NCBI RefSeq assembly: GCF_014656435.1
Contig: NZ_BNCK01000001.1
Location: forward strand, 496,001 to 560,000
DNA: 64,000 nucleotides
DNA from: Thalassotalea marina
GTDB lineage: Bacteria > Pseudomonadota > Gammaproteobacteria > Enterobacterales > Alteromonadaceae
Direction: 5' to 3'
Under the pieces are notes generated by a model that worked only from the letters and a program-made list of their open reading frames with translations, was not told where the DNA came from and searched no databases. Both the position numbers and the translations under genes were made by a program. Shown here piece after piece: positions 63,098 to 64,000 of this stretch (within the stretch, counting starts at the first letter, position 1; each line of letters opens with the position of its first letter).

Positions 63098-64000
63098 GTG
63101 AAAATTAGACGATTTGTTGCAAAAGATATGAGAACTGCATTAGAACAGATTAAGCACGAGTTAGGTGCGGATGCCGTTATCATGTCGAACAAAAAAATCC
63201 CTGAAGGTGTCGAACTAATGGCGGCTGTAGACTATAACCAACAAGTACCAGAAGCAGCACCTGAAAACCCAACAGTATCAAACAAAGGTGAGCGAGAACT
63301 AGATAGTGATCGCGTAACTTTAGGGAGTTCAAGCGACTCTCCTCAGCTTAGTCCATCGATGAGGCAACAAACGGCGATACCTACTAGTGCGGCAGAGCCT
63401 GAAAACCTAGCAGCATTTTTACAGCAGCAAAAAATCAGACGTGAGCAAGGTAGCCAAAGCGCGCCAGTAGAAAAACCTTCAAATATCGAACAGCAGTTAA
63501 AAGATTTCACGGACCGCCTCGAACAAGGTATGCATAGTCAACAACCTGCTAATATTGAGACTGTTCCAACCCAAGTTGCAGATAATGAGCAAGAACAATT
63601 TGAGCACGCTGTTTCGCAACGACCTGCTTCAATGATGAGCAATAGTGAAGAAATGGAACAAATGCGCCGTGAAATGTCGTCAATCCGTCAATTACTTGAA
63701 CACCAAATTTCAGGTTTAATGTGGCAAGACATGGCGCAAAAAGACCCTGCCAAGGCATTAATGGTAAATCGTTTAATGAAAATGGGGTTAAACGAAGAAG
63801 TCGCTGACCAAGTGGCTAGCTATTTACCTCGTTACCAAAGTGAAGAAGAAGCATGGGATCAAGCCAAGAAATTAATTGCTAGCCAGCTTAATACCACCAA
63901 CAATGAAATTATTCATCGTGGTGGTGTCGTATCACTTGTCGGCCCTACAGGGGTTGGTAAAACAACTACAGTGGCTAAATTAGCAGCACGTTTTGCGCAA
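63098..64000 (+). CDS. flhF: Polar flagellar GTPase FlhF, N-terminal part (runs past the window)
   Basis: FlhF is an SRP-type GTPase that sets flagellum position at the pole. The GTG start at 63098 follows GTAAGGGG, and 301 codons are visible before the window ends. The protein begins MKIRRFVAKDMRTALEQIK with GADAVIMSNKK, then a Gln- and Pro-rich linker (about 60-200), the helical N domain, and the G1 loop GPTGVGKTTTVAKLAARF just before the cut. The presence of FlhF supports a polar flagellum. Confidence 0.96.
   Translation, partial: MKIRRFVAKDMRTALEQIKHELGADAVIMSNKKIPEGVELMAAVDYNQQVPEAAPENPTVSNKGERELDSDRVTLGSSSDSPQLSPSMRQQTAIPTSAAEPENLAAFLQQQKIRREQGSQSAPVEKPSNIEQQLKDFTDRLEQGMHSQQPANIETVPTQVADNEQEQFEHAVSQRPASMMSNSEEMEQMRREMSSIRQLLEHQISGLMWQDMAQKDPAKALMVNRLMKMGLNEEVADQVASYLPRYQSEEEAWDQAKKLIASQLNTTNNEIIHRGGVVSLVGPTGVGKTTTVAKLAARFAQ

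Overview
The window is one continuous flagellar locus of a Gram-negative, polar-flagellate gammaproteobacterium. It contains the FlrA/FlrB/FlrC (FleQ/FleS/FleR) regulators with -24/-12 (sigma-54) type promoters, the gene order fliEFGHIJ-fliK-fliLMNOPQR-flhB-flhA-flhF, and the set flaG-fliD-fliS beside flagellin. This is the arrangement seen in Alteromonadales and Vibrionales. The A+T-rich codon use and protein sequences suggest a marine Alteromonadales genus (Colwellia/Thalassotalea-like or Shewanella-like). That placement is inference, because no ribosomal or housekeeping marker is present. No tRNA, rRNA, CRISPR array, IS element or integrase was seen, and no gene-free stretch exceeds 300 bases.

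Layout. (1) 1-3.4 kb, + strand: the 3' end of a flagellin gene, then flaG, fliD, fliS and a small FliT-like gene, closed by a terminator. (2) 3.4-8.1 kb, - strand: a Maf-type flagellin glycosyltransferase with a TPR tail, then pseC and pseB. (3) 8.3-14.8 kb, + strand: the rest of a pseudaminic-acid-type pathway, namely a PseF cytidylyltransferase fused to an aldo/keto reductase, an SDR, a formyltransferase, PseI, a PIG-L deacetylase, PseG and PseH. (4) 14.9-19.5 kb: an acyl-handling module made of an acyl carrier protein, SDR, AMP-forming ligase, LuxE-like and LuxC-like enzymes. (5) 19.6-42.1 kb: a long, tightly overlapping run of sugar and glycan genes (HAD proteins, epimerases, a GmhA-like SIS isomerase, split transketolase, HldE-like kinase/cytidylyltransferase, sugar nucleotidyltransferase, methyltransferases, glycosyltransferases, an AsnB-GT4 fusion). 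A TylF-type methyltransferase follows on the opposite strand. (6) 43.1-64 kb: flrA, flrBC, fliE-fliJ, fliK-flhB, flhA and the 5' part of flhF.

How it fits together. A roughly 39-kb glycan island sits between the flagellin/cap genes and the flagellar master regulator. It encodes activated nonulosonate synthesis, a Maf transferase and many sugar-modifying enzymes, but no Wzx flippase, Wzy polymerase, Wzz or ABC exporter. The simplest reading is that its product is put on flagellin in the cytoplasm before export. The most unusual parts are the Lux-like acyl reduction module in the pseudaminate operon, a short Rossmann-like domain reused in six otherwise unrelated island proteins, and several uncommon fusions. 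The flagellar genes themselves are complete and ordinary.
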